From Nocardioidaceae bacterium (GTDB lineage: Bacteria > Actinomycetota > Actinomycetes > Propionibacteriales > Nocardioidaceae): DNA of 64,000 nt. This document shows, piece by piece, positions 26,830 to 36,265 of the stretch. How positions within the stretch are numbered: position 1 is the first letter of the stretch; the number at the start of each line of letters is the position of its first letter. The notes below the pieces were generated by a model. It saw nothing but the letters and a program-made list of their open reading frames with translations, was not told the origin of the DNA and made no database searches. The stretch is taken from the NCBI GenBank assembly GCA_030447805.1, contig JAUJOE010000006.1, forward strand, positions 21,894-85,893, in the 5' to 3' direction. A program made the translations under genes and the position numbers.

Positions 26830-28082
26830 GCCCCACATTCGAAGCGCTCCAGATTCGCAACTTCCGCCTCTATTCGATGGGCGGTGTGGTCAGCAACACC
26901 GGCACCTGGATGCAGCGGGTGGCGCAGGACTGGCTCGTCCTTGAGCTCACCCACTCCGGTACTGCCCTCGGCATCACGACGGGGCTCCAGTTCCTGCCGT
27001 TCCTCCTCGTCACGCCGTTCGCGGGTCTGGTCGCTGACCGCTATCCCAAACGCCGGGTGCTCGCGTTCACCCAGCTCTCCATGGCCGTCACCGCCGGGCT
27101 GCTCGGCCTGCTCGCGGTCACCGGAACGGTGGAGGTCTGGCACGTCTACGTCCTTGCGCTGCTGTTTGGCGCCGGTACGGCGTTCGACGCCCCGGCGCGC
27201 CAGTCCTTCGTGGTGGAGATGGTGGGCCGAGACTTCCTGCCGAACGCCGTCGGCCTCAGCTCGGCGTCGTTCAACGTCGGGCGCATCGTCGGTCCGGCGC
27301 TGGCTGGGTTGCTCATCGCCGCGCTCGGGTCGGGGGTGGGCGCCACCGGGTGGGTCATCTTGCTCAACGCCGCGAGCTACCTGGCGGTGATCAACTCCCT
27401 GCGGGTCATGCGCGCCAATGAGCTGGAGACCCCGGAGCCGATCGCTCGAGCCAAGGGCGCGTTACGCGAGGGGGTCCGCTACGTCGCCGGGAAACCCGAC
27501 CTCATCTTCGTCTTCGTCGTTGCGTTCGCGGCGGGCACGTTCGGGCTGAACTTCCAGATGACAACGGCGTTGATGGCAACCGGTGAGTTCCACAAGGGTG
27601 CCAGCGAGTTCGGGTTGCTCGGGTCGGCCATGGCCGTCGGGTCCCTTGCCGGTGCGCTGTTGGCCGCTCGTCGAGGGCGACCACGTCGGCTCGTGCTGGT
27701 ACTGGCCGCCGCGTCGTTCGCGCTCGCCGAAATCGTGGCCGGCCTGATGCCGACGTACTGGCTGTTCGCCGCCTGGCTGCCCGTCGTCGGGATCGCCGCC
27801 CTCACCATGCTGAACTCCCTGCAGACGACCGTGCAGCTGACGGTCGACGCCGACATCCGCGGCCGGATCATGGCGCTGTACATGATGGTCTTCATGGGCG
27901 GCACCCCACTGGGAGCACCCATCATCGGCTGGATCGGTGAGAGCTTCGGCCCGAGGTGGACCCTGATCGGTGGTGGGGCGGCCACGCTGCTGGCGGTGAT
28001 CGGTGCGACGTGGTGGCTGGTGTCGACCGAACACATCGACGTACGAGAGGTGTCGGTGAGCTCTGCCAAGGTGGCCACATGA
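26826..28082 (+). CDS. MFS exporter (MFS_3/EntS-like)
   Basis: The 418-residue protein starts FEALQIRNFRLYSMGGVVSN and contains GTWMQRVAQDWLVLELTHS, PFAGLVADRYPKRRVL and FDAPARQSFVVEMV, which mark the EntS-like subfamily of proton-driven exporters. About twelve helices are visible. The GTG overlaps the marR stop, giving a two-gene efflux operon under MarR control. The substrate is unknown. Confidence 0.92.
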   Translation: MSPTFEALQIRNFRLYSMGGVVSNTGTWMQRVAQDWLVLELTHSGTALGITTGLQFLPFLLVTPFAGLVADRYPKRRVLAFTQLSMAVTAGLLGLLAVTGTVEVWHVYVLALLFGAGTAFDAPARQSFVVEMVGRDFLPNAVGLSSASFNVGRIVGPALAGLLIAALGSGVGATGWVILLNAASYLAVINSLRVMRANELETPEPIARAKGALREGVRYVAGKPDLIFVFVVAFAAGTFGLNFQMTTALMATGEFHKGASEFGLLGSAMAVGSLAGALLAARRGRPRRLVLVLAAASFALAEIVAGLMPTYWLFAAWLPVVGIAALTMLNSLQTTVQLTVDADIRGRIMALYMMVFMGGTPLGAPIIGWIGESFGPRWTLIGGGAATLLAVIGATWWLVSTEHIDVREVSVSSAKVAT

Positions 28083-28096
28083 TCGGGCTGAGCGGA

Positions 28097-28102
28097 TAGC
28101 CT
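28097..28102 (+). promoter_or_regulatory. -10 element TAGCCT, leaderless start of a small membrane protein
   Basis: TAGCCT (TANNNT) ends 6 nt before the GTG at 28109. It supports the small reading frame and, through translational coupling, expression of the methyltransferase downstream. Confidence 0.5.
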
Positions 28103-28108
28103 CGCCGG

Positions 28109-28204
28109 GTGCATCCGCGCTACCGCCGGCTGATCATCCCCGGCGCCCTTCTCCTGTTGCTGGCCATCGTCGTGGTCAGCACGGTGTGGCGCGGCAGGTC
28201 GTGA
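28109..28204 (+). CDS. 31-residue single-helix membrane protein
   Basis: The frame encodes a short protein with a basic N-terminus (HPRYRR), one membrane helix (LIIPGALLLLLAIVVVSTVW) and a basic end (RGRS). Three facts support it: a well-placed -10, positive residues on both sides of one hydrophobic stretch, and a GTGA overlap with the following gene. Function unknown; it may be structural or only a translational lead-in. Confidence 0.6.
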   Translation: MHPRYRRLIIPGALLLLLAIVVVSTVWRGRS

Positions 28205-29457
28205 GCGCTGCCGACGGTGCAGAGCTGGCCGCTGTCCGCGAGGCGTTGCTCGATGATGAGGCGCTGGTGCGAGCGGTCGCTTCGGGGAGCCGGCGCAACA
28301 CCGTGGTGCCGTTCCGTCGGGTCGAGGTCCGGTACGTCGACCTGCGCGCGGGCCGCCAGCTGCAGGTGACGTCGTACGACGACACCTCGGCGCACACACG
28401 CAACGTGCCGCTCGGTGAGCCGACCCAACAAGCGGTGGATGACCTGTTGAGCGTGCCGTTCGCCAACTGGCACGTGACGACGACCAACGAGACGGTGCAG
28501 CTGCGGGTCACCAAGAAGGGCCGACCGCTGCTGCACCGCGGTGCGCCGGCGGCCGCGACCGAGCCCGACCGCGCCCACGACCGCCCGAAGCCCCGACGCC
28601 TCGCCGAGGACGACGAGGTCTTCACCGTGCTCGGTCTCAGCACCGCTGACGGGCGGCTCAAGCCGAGCCGCACGGCGAAGTTTCGCCAAGTGCAGGACTT
28701 CCTTGCAGCGCTCGAGCCGGTGCTGGCCGCCGCCGTGGAGCTTGGTCCGGCTGACTCGCTGAGCGCGGAGCGTCCGTTGCGGGTCGTCGACCTGGGGTGC
28801 GGCAACGCCTACCTCACCTTCGCCGCGGTCCGCTACCTGAGCGCGGTGAAACAGCTCCCGGTCAGCGCTGTCGGGGTCGACGTGAAGAGCTCCGCGCGCT
28901 CCCGCAACCGTGAGCTCGCCGAGCAGCTCGACCTCATCGACAGGATGCAGTTCGTCGACAGCACGATCTGCGACGCGGAACTGGCCGAAGCGCCCGACCT
29001 GGTGATGGCGCTGCACGCCTGCGACACGGCCACCGACGAGGCGCTGGCCCGAGCCGTGCGCTGGCGGGCGCCGGTGATCGTCGCTGCCCCGTGTTGCCAC
29101 CACGACATCCAGCGACAGCTGACGAGCGCCTCGACGCCCGAGCGCTACCGCCTGCTCACCCGGCATGGCATCCTGCGCGAGCGCTTGGCCGACGTACTCA
29201 CCGACGCGCTGCGGGCGGCGATCCTGCGCCTGGTTGGTTACCGCGTCGAGGTGATCGAGTTCGTCGACCCCGAGCACACGCCCCGAAATGCGCTCATCCG
29301 GGCGGTGCGCACCGATGCGCCACCGTCAGCGGCGACGGTCGCGGCGTACGAAGCGTTGATCGCTGAATGGAGCGTCACACCGGCGCTCGCCGCGATGCTT
29401 GCCGGTGACTACCCCGTCCTCGCGGCAAGCGCCGATTCGGTTGTCGAGCACCCGTGA
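28201..29457 (+). CDS. Class I SAM methyltransferase (Methyltransf_32/METTL25-like)
   Basis: The 418-residue protein has an N-terminal half with a possible RNA/protein-binding segment and a C-terminal Rossmann methyltransferase: VVDLGCGNAYLTFAAVRYL (SAM motif I), AVGVDVKSSARSRNRELAE, LVMALHACDTATDEAL and IVAAPCCHHDIQRQL. The ALHACDT and PCCHH motifs are shared with the METTL25/RRNAD1 family. The substrate is unknown. The GTG overlaps the stop of the small membrane protein. Confidence 0.85.
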   Translation: MSAADGAELAAVREALLDDEALVRAVASGSRRNTVVPFRRVEVRYVDLRAGRQLQVTSYDDTSAHTRNVPLGEPTQQAVDDLLSVPFANWHVTTTNETVQLRVTKKGRPLLHRGAPAAATEPDRAHDRPKPRRLAEDDEVFTVLGLSTADGRLKPSRTAKFRQVQDFLAALEPVLAAAVELGPADSLSAERPLRVVDLGCGNAYLTFAAVRYLSAVKQLPVSAVGVDVKSSARSRNRELAEQLDLIDRMQFVDSTICDAELAEAPDLVMALHACDTATDEALARAVRWRAPVIVAAPCCHHDIQRQLTSASTPERYRLLTRHGILRERLADVLTDALRAAILRLVGYRVEVIEFVDPEHTPRNALIRAVRTDAPPSAATVAAYEALIAEWSVTPALAAMLAGDYPVLAASADSVVEHP

Positions 29458-29473
29458 CAGCCGACGTTTCGTC

Positions 29474-30505
29474 GTGACCGCGGTGCGCAGGGCCGTCGCG
29501 GTCGGGGCGGGGGCCGTGGCACTCATGGCAGGCGCCGCAGGCTCCTCGTCGTACGCCGAACCGGACCGCGACGGGCGCCGCGTTTTCACGATCCGGTCGC
29601 CCGAGATCACCGAGTCCAGCTCGCTGGCCGTCAGCACGACGCGCGACGGCCTCGTCTACACCGCCAACGACTCAAGCCATGCTGCGACCGTGTACGTGCT
29701 CGACAGCTCGTCCGGTGCCGTCGTGGGGCGGACGTCGCTTTCGGGGGTCGAGCCGGTCGACATCGAGGCGATGGCTGCCGGAGCCGACGGCTCTCTGGTC
29801 GTGGCAGACATCGGCGACAACAACAGCGACCGCCGTTCTGTCACCGTCTACCAGCTTGAGCAGCCGGGGCGAGGCGGCCATGAGGTGAGGCCCGACAGCG
29901 TGCGGTTGACCTACCTGGACGGACCGCATGACGCCGAGGCGGTCCTGTACGACGCTGGATCCGGCCGCGTCTTCGTCGGGAGCAAGCAGACGTTCGACGC
30001 GTCGATCTATGCGACACCGCCAGGCGTGTTCGACCGCGACCGGGCGGTACTTCGACCAGTGGCGGCAGCGCCCAGCGTCGTCACCGACGCAACATTCCTG
30101 TCGGGCGGCACGGTAGCGGTGCTGCGCACCTACGTCGGCGGGGTGGTCTACCGGTATCCCGGGTGGCAAGTATTGAAGAGCGTTCAAATGCCGCCGCAGC
30201 AGCAAGGAGAGTCGATAGCGGCGCCGCCGGGTGGGCGCGTTGTCTGGGTTGGCAGCGAGGGGCTGTACTCCGACGTGGTGGCGGTCCGGCTGCCGCCCCT
30301 TGCGCCAAAGGGGGCAAACCCCAAGACGCCGTCGCCTCCTTCACCGGCTGATAACCCGCCGCGGCCTACGTCACCGGCGGCGGGCACGGATGGGGGTAGC
30401 GGCTGGGGAACATGGCGCGCCGTGGGGAGTGTCTTCGGCGTGGCGCTGGCCGTCGGCCTCATCGGTGGCTATCTCCTCAGCCGACGGGATCGCACCACGA
30501 GGTGA
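29474..30505 (+). CDS. Secreted, membrane-anchored propeller-like protein
   Basis: The 343-residue protein starts with a signal peptide (VRRAVAVGAGAVALMAGAAG). A repeat-like beta-rich domain follows (SSSLAVSTTRDGLVYTANDS, DIEAMAAGADGSLVVADIGD, DAEAVLYDAGSGRVFVGSKQ). A Pro-rich stretch (about 280-310) then leads to one membrane helix and RRDRTTR. The whole domain should sit outside the membrane on a Pro-rich stalk. The repeat spacing recalls a beta-propeller, but no catalytic motif is seen. Upstream in-frame codons from 29399 would place sequence before the signal peptide, so the GTG at 29474 is preferred. Confidence 0.7.
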   Translation: MTAVRRAVAVGAGAVALMAGAAGSSSYAEPDRDGRRVFTIRSPEITESSSLAVSTTRDGLVYTANDSSHAATVYVLDSSSGAVVGRTSLSGVEPVDIEAMAAGADGSLVVADIGDNNSDRRSVTVYQLEQPGRGGHEVRPDSVRLTYLDGPHDAEAVLYDAGSGRVFVGSKQTFDASIYATPPGVFDRDRAVLRPVAAAPSVVTDATFLSGGTVAVLRTYVGGVVYRYPGWQVLKSVQMPPQQQGESIAAPPGGRVVWVGSEGLYSDVVAVRLPPLAPKGANPKTPSPPSPADNPPRPTSPAAGTDGGSGWGTWRAVGSVFGVALAVGLIGGYLLSRRDRTTR

Positions 30506-30573
30506 CGCGCGGGTTGTAGGTCTGCGCTCCATACTGGTGGAACCATGAACCCACCTGCACCGTCGAACCAAGG

Positions 30574-31353
30574 ATGAGAACGCTTGCCGCGACCCTGCTC
30601 GCGCTGGCATTCTCGCTCGGCGGCTGTTACGCCGGGCAGGACACCACCGAGCAGCCTGCTAATGCCTGCATCGCCATCGGACCGGGACCACCTGGCCGGT
30701 GCTCCTCAACGGCTCCCAATACGCCTACCCCGAAGCCCGTGCAGCCGTCGACGACCCCACCACCGACCCAGCCCCGAGACTGTGGGGGGTTGCGGGGCGT
30801 CCCCCCGCAGGACCCTCCACGCGAGGCTGGCTTCTGTCAAGCGGTCCGCTTCTGGAGAAATCACTATCACCTCGCCCCTGACTCCATGTGCGACCCGGTT
30901 CAGAACCTATTGCGTCGGTTGGACGCTGGCGGCATTAGCTACGAGGTCCGAGTAGAGCCTGGCGAGCAGCCGCGCCAGATCGTCACCAATTTGCGGCGGG
31001 ATGGCTCGCCCACCAAAGTCATCGTGTGGGTAGGTGGCTCCAATCCGAGTTGCAGAGACCCGAAAGTCGTGACTCACCCAGATTGCCTCGTTCCTTGTTT
31101 GGACACCGGCGACTACCTCGGCAAGACCGTGAAGCAGGCAACAGTCGAGGCGAAGAGAGACGGTTTTGGACCGATCCACGTCCGTTTCGCCGGCTTCACG
31201 AGACAGCGGTGCTGCAAGACTTCTGACTGGCGGCCCACTGACATCGTGGTCGAAGTTCGACCCGATGGAGTGGTGGCAAGGGGGAAAGCGTTGGACTTCT
31301 GTGCGGTCGCGCCCAGCCAGCAGCGGCAGATCGGCACCTGTTGGTCGGACTGA
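30574..31353 (+). CDS. Putative lipoprotein with PASTA-like region
   Basis: The 259-residue protein has a lipobox (LALAFSLGGC, Cys at residue 18). A Thr/Pro-rich spacer follows, then a Cys-rich domain with many paired cysteines (CQAVRFW, SMCDPVQNLLRRL, NPSCRD, HPDCLVPCL, RQRCCKTS). The segment DYLGKTVKQATVEAKRDGFG resembles one PASTA unit. It is probably an extracellular lipoprotein stabilised by disulfides. The role is unknown. It is followed by a second small lipoprotein gene with a TGATG overlap. Confidence 0.7.
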   Translation: MRTLAATLLALAFSLGGCYAGQDTTEQPANACIAIGPGPPGRCSSTAPNTPTPKPVQPSTTPPPTQPRDCGGLRGVPPQDPPREAGFCQAVRFWRNHYHLAPDSMCDPVQNLLRRLDAGGISYEVRVEPGEQPRQIVTNLRRDGSPTKVIVWVGGSNPSCRDPKVVTHPDCLVPCLDTGDYLGKTVKQATVEAKRDGFGPIHVRFAGFTRQRCCKTSDWRPTDIVVEVRPDGVVARGKALDFCAVAPSQQRQIGTCWSD

Positions 31354-31613
31354 TGCCCAGGTGCACGACGCGAGACGGATCCATTGCTACCCGGCATTGC
31401 GCAGTCCTGGTAGCCCTCATCGCGACCTCACTTCTGTTCAGTTGCGGCGGGTTCCGTGAGAGGGTCTGCGTCGAGGGGGAGTACCCGGTGAGGCTTAAGC
31501 ATGACCGGAGCGGCCAACCCTCGGCCTGCGTCAAAGACGGGGAAACGCCGGAGCACCCATACACAACGTTTCGCCGCGGTCAAACGCCCGAGTATGTGGA
31601 CCTGTCGGAGTGA
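31353..31613 (+). CDS. Small lipoprotein
   Basis: The 86-residue protein has an N-terminal signal ending ALIATSLLFSC, a plausible lipobox, and a short mature part with two further Cys (VCVEGEYPV, SACVKDGE). The ATG overlaps the previous stop, so it is probably co-translated with the larger lipoprotein. No family recognised. Confidence 0.55.
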   Translation: MPRCTTRDGSIATRHCAVLVALIATSLLFSCGGFRERVCVEGEYPVRLKHDRSGQPSACVKDGETPEHPYTTFRRGQTPEYVDLSE

Positions 31614-31661
31614 CTGACTCACATTGGCGGTGCCTGGCGGCGAGGCACCGTAGCTGGCCTC

Positions 31662-32782
<1,121 letters not shown>

Positions 32783-33886
32783 TCAACTGACCCAGGCGGG
32801 GTTCCAGCCCTCGACCGTCGACGGGTCACGTGAAGGCGGACCGACGTACGACGCGGAGGGGCGGATCAGGCGGCCGGTCCTCTTCTGCTCGAGGATGTGG
32901 GCGCTCCACCCGGCGGTGCGGGCGCAGGTGAACATCGAGGTGAACATCGGTGGCGGCACCGCGGCGTAGTCGAGGACGATCGCGGCCCAGAACTCGACGT
33001 TGGTCTCGAGCACCCGGTCGGGCTTGCGCGAGCGTAGTTCGGTGAGCGCGGCCTCCTCGAGCGCCTTCGCGACCTCGTAGCGCGGCGCCTTGAGCTCTTG
33101 AGCGGTACGGCGCAGCACCCGCGCGCGGGGGTCCTCTGCCCGGTAGACGCGATGCCCGAACCCCATCAGTCGTTCGTTCTTGTCGAGCAGCTCCTTCACG
33201 TACGCCGTCGCGTCATCGCGGCGCTCGACCTCGTCGATCATGTGCAGGACACGGGCGGGCGCACCGCCATGCAACGGTCCCGACATGGCTCCGACCGCGG
33301 CCGACAGACTCGCCGCCACGTCAGCGCCGGTGGAGGCGACCACTCGGGCGGTGAACGTTGAGGCGTTCATGCCGTGCTCAGCCGCCGATGTCCAGTAGGC
33401 GTCGATGGCTTGCACGTGCGCGGGATCCGCCTCGCCACGCCAGCGGCGCATGAACCGCTCGGTGATCGTGCTCGACTGGTCGATCTCGCGCTCGGGGACC
33501 ATCGGGACGCCGATGCCGCGAGCCGCCTGCGCGACGTACGACAGCACCATCACCGCGGTGCGCGCGAGGTCGTCACGAGCCTGACCGTCATCGATGTCGT
33601 AGAGCGGGCGCATCCCCCACGCCGGGGCGATCATCGCTATAGCGCTCTGCACGTCGACGCGGATGTCGCCGGAGTGAATCGGGATTGGGAAGGGCTCCGC
33701 TGGCGGGAGTCCCGGGTCGAAGGCGCCGTCGACCAGCAGCCCCCAGACCTTGCTGAACGGCACTCGACCGACGAGGTCTTCGATGTCGACACCTCGGTAG
33801 CGCAGCGCTGACCCCTCCTTGTCGGGCTCGGCGATCTCGGTCTCGAAGGCGACAACGCCCTCAAGCCCGTGGTGGACCTCGACCAT
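32783..33886 (-). CDS. citA: Citrate synthase-like protein (CitA type)
   Basis: The 367-residue protein begins MVEVHHGLEGVVAFETEIAE behind a GGGAGG ribosome-binding site; an in-frame upstream codon at 33928 has none. Catalytic and substrate residues appear in AAEHGMNASTF, MSGPLHGGAPARVL and MGFGHRVYRAEDPRA. It condenses acetyl-CoA (or a related acyl-CoA) with oxaloacetate. The second citrate synthase of actinobacteria (CitA) sits near serC as here. Confidence 0.9.
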   Translation of the reverse strand: MVEVHHGLEGVVAFETEIAEPDKEGSALRYRGVDIEDLVGRVPFSKVWGLLVDGAFDPGLPPAEPFPIPIHSGDIRVDVQSAIAMIAPAWGMRPLYDIDDGQARDDLARTAVMVLSYVAQAARGIGVPMVPEREIDQSSTITERFMRRWRGEADPAHVQAIDAYWTSAAEHGMNASTFTARVVASTGADVAASLSAAVGAMSGPLHGGAPARVLHMIDEVERRDDATAYVKELLDKNERLMGFGHRVYRAEDPRARVLRRTAQELKAPRYEVAKALEEAALTELRSRKPDRVLETNVEFWAAIVLDYAAVPPPMFTSMFTCARTAGWSAHILEQKRTGRLIRPSASYVGPPSRDPSTVEGWNPAWVS

Positions 33887-33995
33887 GCTGGCCTCCCGCC
33901 TCCTAGCGTGCTGGTTTCCCCCTGCCACTATTCTTACCGAGCGGCTTCACCCGCTGGGTCGGCACCCGTGACTGAGCTGAGCAGCCTCGTCAGGG

Positions 33996-34784
33996 TCAAA
34001 GCTGAGGGCGTCCCCACGTGAGGTGCGCAACGATTATGAGTTCAAGGGTGTCACCCTGGGCCCAAGGTCGGACAACTTGTTCGACCGCGAGATCGAATTC
34101 TTTGGCCTCGTGCTCCGACATGTGCTCGCGGGCTAACGTCGCGGTTGAGTGGAACTGCTCCACGTAGGCACTAACCGGCTGTTGGAACCACGTCGGAGAG
34201 GTTTCGGTGCTGCCGGTTATCTGGAAGAGGCCGCGTGCTTGCAGGGCCTCGACTACGGAGAAATGCGGGTCGTAGTCGGGGTTGCGGGAATGCCGCTTGA
34301 TCACAGTGATCAGCTCGTCCTGCCACGCAACGTCACGAGGGCCGTGATCGATGATGACAAGTTGGGCGGAGGTGGTCATCACTTTGGCTAACCGATCCAT
34401 CGTCTTTTCCCACTTCATCCAGTGCAGACTCGCTCCGGCGGTCACGAGCGCATATGGACCGTCCAGCTGGGCCGTTTCGACAGGGGCCACAATCCAGCGC
34501 AAGTTCGGTTGCTCACCCCCCGGCCGCCGACGGCCCGCCTCGATCATGGCGGCCGAGACATCTACGGCGTCAACGTGATCGAGTCTTGACGCAAGGGGAC
34601 GACTGATCGCTCCGTCTCCTGCGCCGATATCGAGCGCCACGCGTGGTTCATCGATGACGAGCTGCTCCAAAATGTCGAACGTCTCCGGCGGATACGGCGG
34701 GCGATGTTCGTAAGCAGTCGCGACTCCTGGGTTCGCGAAGACTCCGCCAAGTTCCACGCGCTTGAATCTAGATCGATCCGCCAT
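33996..34784 (-). CDS. Class I SAM methyltransferase
   Basis: The 262-residue protein begins MADRSRFKRVELGGVFANPG. It contains RPPYPPETFDILEQLV, ALDIGAGDGAISRPLASRL (motif I), AVDVSAAMIEAGRRRPGG and VTAGASLHWMKWEKTM. This pattern matches small-molecule methyltransferases of the ubiE/trans-aconitate type. The substrate is unknown. Its ATG overlaps the pdxH stop (ATGA), so the two are co-transcribed. Confidence 0.83.
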   Translation of the reverse strand: MADRSRFKRVELGGVFANPGVATAYEHRPPYPPETFDILEQLVIDEPRVALDIGAGDGAISRPLASRLDHVDAVDVSAAMIEAGRRRPGGEQPNLRWIVAPVETAQLDGPYALVTAGASLHWMKWEKTMDRLAKVMTTSAQLVIIDHGPRDVAWQDELITVIKRHSRNPDYDPHFSVVEALQARGLFQITGSTETSPTWFQQPVSAYVEQFHSTATLAREHMSEHEAKEFDLAVEQVVRPWAQGDTLELIIVAHLTWGRPQL

Positions 34785-35444
34785 CAGGGGGCGAGGCGCT
34801 GAGTTGCCCAGGCCGTCTCGCCGACGCGTTCGAAGCAGATGCGGTCGTGCAACCGGCCGGGGCGGCCCTGCCAGAACTCTATGAGGCTCGGGCGCACGCG
34901 CAGGCCGCCCCAGTGAGGCGGTCGCGGGATGTGCTCGACGCCGGAGAAGCGGTCGCTCTCGGCGGCGAACCGCGCCTGCAGGAACTCGCGGTCCTCGACG
35001 GCGTCTGACTGTGGCGACGCCCAGGCGCCGATCTGGAGCGTTCCGCGGGCGGAGCGCGAAGTAGGCGTCGGACTCAGCCTCGTCGACCCGGGCAGCCACT
35101 CCCTCCACGCGCACCTGGCGCTCAAGGAGGTGCCAAGGGAACAGCAGCGCACACTCAGGGTTGGAGGCGAGGTCGGTCGCCTTGCGGGAGGAGTAGTTGG
35201 TGTAGAAAACGAATCCTCGCGCGTCGACGCCCTTCAGTAGCACCATCCTTGACGAAGGCGAACCCTGCGGACTGACCGTTGACACCACCATGGCGTTCGG
35301 CTCGTGCAGCCCCGCCTGGCCGGCGGCGACGAGCCACCCGAGGAACGCTGCGATGGGGTCCGGGCCAAGGTCGCTCTCGGTGAGCCCGCGGTCCTCGTAC
35401 TCCCGCCGCCAGGCGGCCAAGTCGCGCGTCGGCTCCGACGTCAT
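34784..35444 (-). CDS. pdxH: Pyridoxine/pyridoxamine 5'-phosphate oxidase (one frame break)
   Basis: PdxH oxidises PNP or PMP to PLP with FMN. The protein opens MTSEPTRDLAAWRREYEDRG and shows SPSSRMVLLKGVDARGFVFY, TNYSSRKATDLASNP and WHLLERQVRVEG (FMN and substrate sites). Around 35043-35052 the frame changes inside the conserved YFALRPRG block. The continuation IGAWASPQS, RPPHWGGLRVRPSLIEFWQG and HDRICFER is the normal C-terminus. SerC, a neighbour, is PLP-dependent. I take the break as a base-call error. Confidence 0.9.
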
Positions 35445-35466
35445 ACGGCTGAATCTAGGTGATGCC

Positions 35467-36048
35467 TCACCGTCGGCGACGGATGACCAGAACGGCTGAG
35501 TCCAGTCGCGGTGGCGGACAGAACGCGGTTCGCGGGACGAACAGGCCATGGTGCAGCTCGAAGTCGCGCATCCATCGGTTGGCGCCGGGTGCCCGGCCGT
35601 CGACGAAGCGTCGGACCACCCATCGTTGCAGGACGAGATCCGCCGAACGCAGGCGACTTCCCTGCGACAACAGCTGGCGAAGCAGCGCGCTAGACACGGC
35701 GTACGGCGGGTTCGCGACCACTCGGAACTGTCGCTTGGGCAGGTGCAGTCTTGCGGCGTCGGCGGCCACGACAGTCACGGGTTGGTCGGCGAAGCGCTGG
35801 CGCAGGACCTGCCGTCTGCCGGGGTGCAGCTCGACAGCGATCACCTGCGCGCCCGCGGCCACCAAATGGTAGGTAAGGGCGCCGTCTCCGGCACCGACGT
35901 CGAGGACCAGCTCGCCGGGCTCGATGGCGGCGGCCTCGACGATCCGTGCCGCCCAGTTGTCAGAGAGCCGGTGCCATCCCCAGAACTGCTGCTGCGGCGG
36001 AGCTCGTTGCCCGTCCTTGCGCGCGGGCCGTCGTTGGCGGCCGGACAC
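35467..36048 (-). CDS. Erm(37)-like rRNA adenine N6-methyltransferase
   Basis: The 193-residue protein has the KsgA/Erm Rossmann motifs LVLDVGAGDGALTYHL, VIAVELHPGRRQVLRQRF and VVANPPYAVSSALL, ending PPPRLDSAVLVIRRRR. The N-terminus FWGWHRLSDNWAARIV replaces the usual LGQNFL block and closely resembles Erm(37) of M. tuberculosis as I remember it. Like that enzyme it is short and lacks much of the C-terminal domain. Erm enzymes methylate A2058 region adenines of 23S rRNA and give macrolide-type resistance. The GTG at 36048 is the first codon after an in-frame stop. Confidence 0.85.
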   Translation of the reverse strand: MSGRQRRPARKDGQRAPPQQQFWGWHRLSDNWAARIVEAAAIEPGELVLDVGAGDGALTYHLVAAGAQVIAVELHPGRRQVLRQRFADQPVTVVAADAARLHLPKRQFRVVANPPYAVSSALLRQLLSQGSRLRSADLVLQRWVVRRFVDGRAPGANRWMRDFELHHGLFVPRTAFCPPPRLDSAVLVIRRRR

Positions 36049-36076
36049 GGCGGACCATCACCATGCAGCAAGACAT
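35960..36076 (-). CDS. Possible 38-codon leader ORF overlapping the erm-like start
   Basis: An ATG at 36076 lies exactly 7 nt after the TAGGGT -10 and opens a 38-residue frame beginning MSCCMVMVRRVRPP. It runs past the erm GTG in another frame and stops at 35960. Inducible erm genes are often preceded by translated leaders, so it may couple or attenuate erm expression. The overlap with a real gene means the later part proves nothing, so confidence is low. Confidence 0.35.
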   Translation of the reverse strand: MSCCMVMVRRVRPPTTARAQGRATSSAAAAVLGMAPAL

Positions 36077-36083
36077 GCGCCCA

Positions 36084-36112
36084 ACCCTATGAACGGTGTC
36101 GATCAAGGCGCA
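36084..36112 (-). promoter_or_regulatory. Promoter TTGCGC-N17-TAGGGT for the erm-like gene
   Basis: On the minus strand the -35 TTGCGC (36107-36112) and -10 TAGGGT (36084-36089) are separated by 17 bp. The predicted 5' end is near 36076, 28 nt before the erm GTG. The region just upstream of the -35 (acaaactcga) is somewhat AT-rich. WhiB7-dependent promoters have an AT-rich box there, but this is only a suggestion. Confidence 0.6.
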
Positions 36113-36151
36113 ATCGAGTTTGTACCCGCCTGGCGGGCTGGCCACCCGCGA

Positions 36152-36195
36152 TTTGTGGAGGATCCCGGCACCTGGTGCCGGAAACACTCCACAAA
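36152..36195. repeat. 44-bp interrupted palindrome between divergent genes
   Basis: Outer arms TTTGTGGAG (36152-36160) and CTCCACAAA (36187-36195) are perfect complements. The inner arms CCGGCACC (36165-36172) and GGTGCCGG (36174-36181) are also perfect, with a 1-nt centre. A further palindrome CCCGCC-t-GGCGGG lies at 36125-36137. The element sits between the erm promoter and the methyltransferase promoter and could be an operator, a terminator-like fold or a small mobile repeat. Confidence 0.75.
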
Positions 36196-36252
36196 CTGCC
36201 AGCCTTGTGGCGGCTCGGCTGGTGGTGGCTCTGCTGGTCCGGCCGGTCGGCT

Positions 36253-36258
36253 TAAGGT
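36253..36258 (+). promoter_or_regulatory. -10 element TAAGGT, leaderless start
   Basis: TAAGGT ends 7 nt before the GTG at 36266 and chooses that start over the in-frame GTG at 36257, which lies within the -10. Confidence 0.5.
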
Positions 36259-36265
36259 GACTGGG

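Noticed and set aside
34784-35444. pdxH as a degraded pseudogene
   Set aside because: Both halves keep all conserved blocks, only one indel separates them, and neighbouring housekeeping serC has the same kind of break.
35467-36048. KsgA (16S rRNA dimethyladenosine transferase)
   Set aside because: Too short, and the FWGWHRL start fits Erm(37)-like enzymes rather than the LGQNFL of KsgA.
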